A stretch of 64,000 nt of DNA from Shewanella psychropiezotolerans (lineage in GTDB: Bacteria > Pseudomonadota > Gammaproteobacteria > Enterobacterales > Shewanellaceae), in NCBI RefSeq assembly GCF_007197555.1, contig NZ_CP041614.1, positions 3,216,001 through 3,280,000 on the forward strand, written 5' to 3'. The position numbers and the translations under genes are program-made. The notes beneath the pieces are model-generated. The model made no database searches, was not told the DNA's origin, and saw only the letters and a program-made list of their open reading frames with translations. Shown piece after piece: positions 61,509 to 64,000 of the stretch (positions within the stretch are counted from its first letter, which is position 1; every line of letters starts with the position of its first letter).

Positions 61509-62821
61509 TGAAATTTAAACTCAATCATCTTTCATCGGCACTCATGGCTGCGGCCATCACCTTATCGGTATTTAGCTTATCGAGTCTGCTGCCGACTAAC
61601 TCAGCCTGGGCCAGTAGCGATCACGGCCATGAAGAGAAAGAAAAAGAGGAGCATGCTCCCGAAGGCCCACACGGAGGCAGATTACTTCAAAGCGGAGCGT
61701 TCGCCATCGAGATCACTATGGCCGAATCGGGTATTCCGCCTGAGATGCGGGTCTATGCCTACCATAAGGGTGAGCCAGTCGCGCCCGGTGACGTACAGCT
61801 CGAGATCTTACTCAAACGTCTGGGCGGTAAAACCGACCAAGTCAGTTTCATCGCCGAAGATGATTATCTGGTCAGCAAGGTCAGTGTGGCCGAGCCTCAC
61901 TCATTCGAGGTCGAGGTCGATGCCGACTTTAACGGTAAAAGCTTCGATTGGCATTACGACAACTTCATGGGCCGCACCGAGATCAATGACAGACTGCTCA
62001 AGCTGTCTGGTGTACAGACTCAGCTTGCCAAGGCGACACAGCTCACCTTCATCGACACCCTGTTTGGTATCGTCGCACCGATTGCCGACAAACAGTTTAG
62101 CGTTAATGCCCCCTATGCCGGTGTGATTGAGCAGCTACACGTCAGTATCGGCGACTCGGTGGTAAAGGGCCAAGTCATCGCCACAGTGCGCAACTCCAGC
62201 ACCTTGCAAACCTATGCGGTCAAGAGCCCGGCCAATGGCCAGGTCACCGAGCAGCTATTGAGTCTGGGCGACAACACTTATAACCGCGCCTTAATCCGCA
62301 TCAGCGACCTATCCAGCGTATGGATAGACCTGTCAGCCTTTCCTAAGAGCATAGGCAAACTAGCTCTGGGTCAGAGAGTCTCCATAGGTGATGACCATGG
62401 CAATGCTCATGGCGCTGAGAGTGACACAAACGACGCACACTCCAGTGCATCTGCCAGCAGCACCATCAGTTATATCGCCCCGACGATGACGGGAGGTCAC
62501 ATCGCTCGGGTGCGTGCGGTTATCGATAACGGTCACGGCCATTGGCGTCCGGGTATGCACATTCAGGCTGACATAGAGACCCGCATCAAGCAGGTTCCCC
62601 TGGCCGTGCGCGTCGATGCCCTGCAGAACTTCATGGATAAACCCGCCGTCTTCGTCAAACATGGCAATACCTTCGAGGTGCGCATGCTGAGCTTAGGTGA
62701 GAGCGATGGCGTATATGTCGAAGTGCTGGCTGGCCTGGATAGTGACGTCGAGTATGTCACCGAGAACAGCTACTTATTGAAGGCGGACATCATGAAAGAT
62801 GCCGCTAAACACGTACACTAG
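61508..62821 (+). CDS. czcB: CzcB-type periplasmic adaptor with His-rich segments
   Basis: A 437-residue membrane-fusion protein with a signal peptide (cleavage near NSAWA). A His/Glu-rich N-terminal segment (SSDHGHEEKEKEEHAPEG, about 37-54) is followed by PHGGRLLQ, common in Czc adaptors. The barrel-sandwich domains are around residues 195-265 (IEQLHVSIGDSVVKGQVIA). A second His-rich insertion (GDDHGNAHGAESDTNDAHS, about 297-315) lies in the beta-barrel region. Such His clusters suit metal capture in the periplasm. It lies between czcC and czcA, coupled to the first and 12 bases from the second. Confidence 0.9.
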   Translation: MKFKLNHLSSALMAAAITLSVFSLSSLLPTNSAWASSDHGHEEKEKEEHAPEGPHGGRLLQSGAFAIEITMAESGIPPEMRVYAYHKGEPVAPGDVQLEILLKRLGGKTDQVSFIAEDDYLVSKVSVAEPHSFEVEVDADFNGKSFDWHYDNFMGRTEINDRLLKLSGVQTQLAKATQLTFIDTLFGIVAPIADKQFSVNAPYAGVIEQLHVSIGDSVVKGQVIATVRNSSTLQTYAVKSPANGQVTEQLLSLGDNTYNRALIRISDLSSVWIDLSAFPKSIGKLALGQRVSIGDDHGNAHGAESDTNDAHSSASASSTISYIAPTMTGGHIARVRAVIDNGHGHWRPGMHIQADIETRIKQVPLAVRVDALQNFMDKPAVFVKHGNTFEVRMLSLGESDGVYVEVLAGLDSDVEYVTENSYLLKADIMKDAAKHVH

Positions 62822-62833
62822 GAGAAGATAATC

Positions 62834-64000
62834 ATGGATACAATCATCTCCTTCGCCTTAAAGCGACGGTTATTGGTACTGGCGATGACCCTGCTCATCG
62901 CCCTGCTGGGTGTCTACAACACCTTAAAACTGCCTATCGATGCGGTGCCAGACATCACCAATGTCCAAGTGCAGATAAATACGGCCGTACCTGGCTACTC
63001 ACCACTTGAGTCCGAGCAACGTCTGACCTATGTGATAGAGAACGCCATGGCGGGCATTCCTAGCCTGGAGTATACCCGCTCCATCTCACGCTATGGCCTG
63101 TCTCAGGTGACGGTCATCTTCGATGAAGGTACTGACATCTACTGGGCCAGGCAACAGATCTCCGAGCGCCTGCAAGGCATACGTGGCGAGCTTCCCCAAG
63201 AGGCCAAGCCGGCTCTCGGACCAGTGAGCAGTGGTCTTGGTGAGGTGTTCACCTACTCCATTCGTGCACAAGACGGCGCGACTAAGGAAGACGGCACGCC
63301 CTATAACGCCGAAGATCTGCGTACCATTCAGGACTGGATCATTCGCCCTCAGCTGGTCAAAGTTGCCGGTGTCACCGAGATCAACAGCTTGGGCGGCTTC
63401 GAGCGTGAATATCAGGTCGCGCCGGATCCTGGCAAAATGTTAGCCTTTAAGATCACCATCACTGATGTGATCACCGCCCTGGAGCGTAACAACCGCAACG
63501 CGGGCGCAGGTTACATAGAGAGAAACGGCGAGCAATGGTTAGTCCGCTCACCCGGACAGCTTAAAGATCTCGAGGAGATCCGCAAGGTGGTGATCACCAA
63601 GCGTGACGATGCGCCGGTGCGGATCGGCGATGTGGCCGAGGTTTTCTACGGTAAACAACTCAGAACCGGCGGTGCCACACAAGATGGCCAGGAAACAGTA
63701 CTGGGTACCGCCTTCATGCTCATGGGGGAAAACAGCCGCGTGGTCGCCAAAGAGGTCGGTGACAGGTTAAAAATCATCAATGCCAGCTTACCCCCAGGCA
63801 TCATCGCCGAGGCTGTGTATGACAGGACAGGCCTGGTCGATAAGGCCATAGCCACGGTGCAGAAAAACCTGTTCGAGGGTGCCGTGCTGGTGATCGTCGT
63901 CCTGTTTGCCCTGCTGGGTAACTTTCGCGCCGCGCTGATTGCCGCCTTAGTGATCCCGCTGAGTATGTTGTTCGCCATCACTGGCATGACGACTAACCGG
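62834..64000 (+). CDS. czcA: CzcA-type heavy-metal RND efflux pump (3' truncated by window edge)
   Basis: 389 residues are visible. The frame runs open through the last base, so the gene continues outside; full-length members have about 1,040 residues. MDTIISFALKRRLLVLAMT and PIDAVPDITNVQVQINT are the N-terminal hallmarks of heavy-metal RND pumps. AGIPSLEYTRSISRYGLSQVT and NNRNAGAGYIERNGEQWLVR fit the CzcA/CusA porter domain. The last visible residues enter the second membrane segment (VLVIVVLFALLGNFRAALI). AGGAGAAGAT precedes the ATG. Together with czcC and czcB it forms a proton-driven exporter of divalent metal from periplasm and cytoplasm. Confidence 0.92.
   Translation, partial: MDTIISFALKRRLLVLAMTLLIALLGVYNTLKLPIDAVPDITNVQVQINTAVPGYSPLESEQRLTYVIENAMAGIPSLEYTRSISRYGLSQVTVIFDEGTDIYWARQQISERLQGIRGELPQEAKPALGPVSSGLGEVFTYSIRAQDGATKEDGTPYNAEDLRTIQDWIIRPQLVKVAGVTEINSLGGFEREYQVAPDPGKMLAFKITITDVITALERNNRNAGAGYIERNGEQWLVRSPGQLKDLEEIRKVVITKRDDAPVRIGDVAEVFYGKQLRTGGATQDGQETVLGTAFMLMGENSRVVAKEVGDRLKIINASLPPGIIAEAVYDRTGLVDKAIATVQKNLFEGAVLVIVVLFALLGNFRAALIAALVIPLSMLFAITGMTTNR

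Noticed and set aside
1..64000. CRISPR array
   Set aside because: No set of regularly spaced identical repeats of 23-40 bases and no cas genes were seen. The 17-base tandem units at 36.8 kb have no spacers.

Overview
The window reads as a chromosomal segment of a marine gammaproteobacterium, most probably Shewanella. The basis is gene content and order: a divergent pair of GAPDH genes around a DUF2989-type lipoprotein, then aspC, ttcA, uspE, an FNR/EtrA gene, and a cbb3 oxidase cluster. This order is familiar from Shewanella genomes, but I identified it from memory and not by a search. The first base lies inside a gene and the last base lies inside czcA, so both edge genes are partial.

Layout. 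1-1.1 kb: 3' part of a periplasmic-sensor diguanylate cyclase. 1.7-5.5 kb: two GAPDH genes with unlike cofactor loops and a lipoprotein between them. 5.6-7 kb: PAP2 phosphatase with an outer-membrane tail. 7.3-8 kb: tRNA Gly-Cys-Leu operon with decayed copies of its own parts. 8.2-15 kb: housekeeping block (aromatic/aspartate aminotransferase, YvcK-like protein, Bax-like glucosaminidase, DUF2987-like protein, TtcA, UspE, EtrA). 15-22.3 kb: cbb3 oxidase, structural genes ccoNOQP and assembly genes ccoH, ccoI, ccoS and a SafE-like protein. Two FNR-type boxes lie upstream of ccoN and a third lies upstream of uspE, so EtrA, UspE and the high-affinity oxidase look like one oxygen-responsive module. 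22.5-25.1 kb: frameshifted lipoprotein, HD-GYP response regulator, Cys-rich small protein.

25.3-37 kb is an accessory stretch, visibly AT-richer and gene-poor. It holds a frameshifted tyrosine recombinase, a 1.1-kb gap with inverted repeats, a flavin monooxygenase, an SDR, a beta/gamma-crystallin-like protein, an NTF2/SnoaL-like secreted protein divergent from an HxlR regulator over a large palindrome, small unknown genes, an ABM-domain remnant, a 704-residue Rossmann/coiled-coil protein of effector-like build, and a LysE-type exporter. 37-43 kb: a two-gene RND pump whose transporter is frameshifted, then a POT peptide transporter. 43.4-46 kb: His-rich small protein plus a ZnuD-like TonB receptor. 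46-53.5 kb: 7TM histidine kinase, flavin monooxygenase, DsbA-fold protein, orphan RES toxin with an amber codon, periplasmic binding protein next to a CHASE4-GGDEF cyclase. 53.6-59 kb: aspartase, small Cys-rich protein, DapA-like/cupin pair divergent from a LysR regulator, PAS-GGDEF protein. 59.6 kb to the end: small His/Cys-rich secreted protein and czcCBA heavy-metal efflux, with higher G+C than the accessory stretch.

Three genes (22.8, 26.15 and 37.97 kb) are each restored by exactly one extra base, and a fourth (50.39 kb) by one substitution. These are either recent decay or, for the three indels, sequencing errors. The most original candidates are the 704-residue protein, the decayed orphan RES toxin, and the palindrome-controlled HxlR/SnoaL pair.
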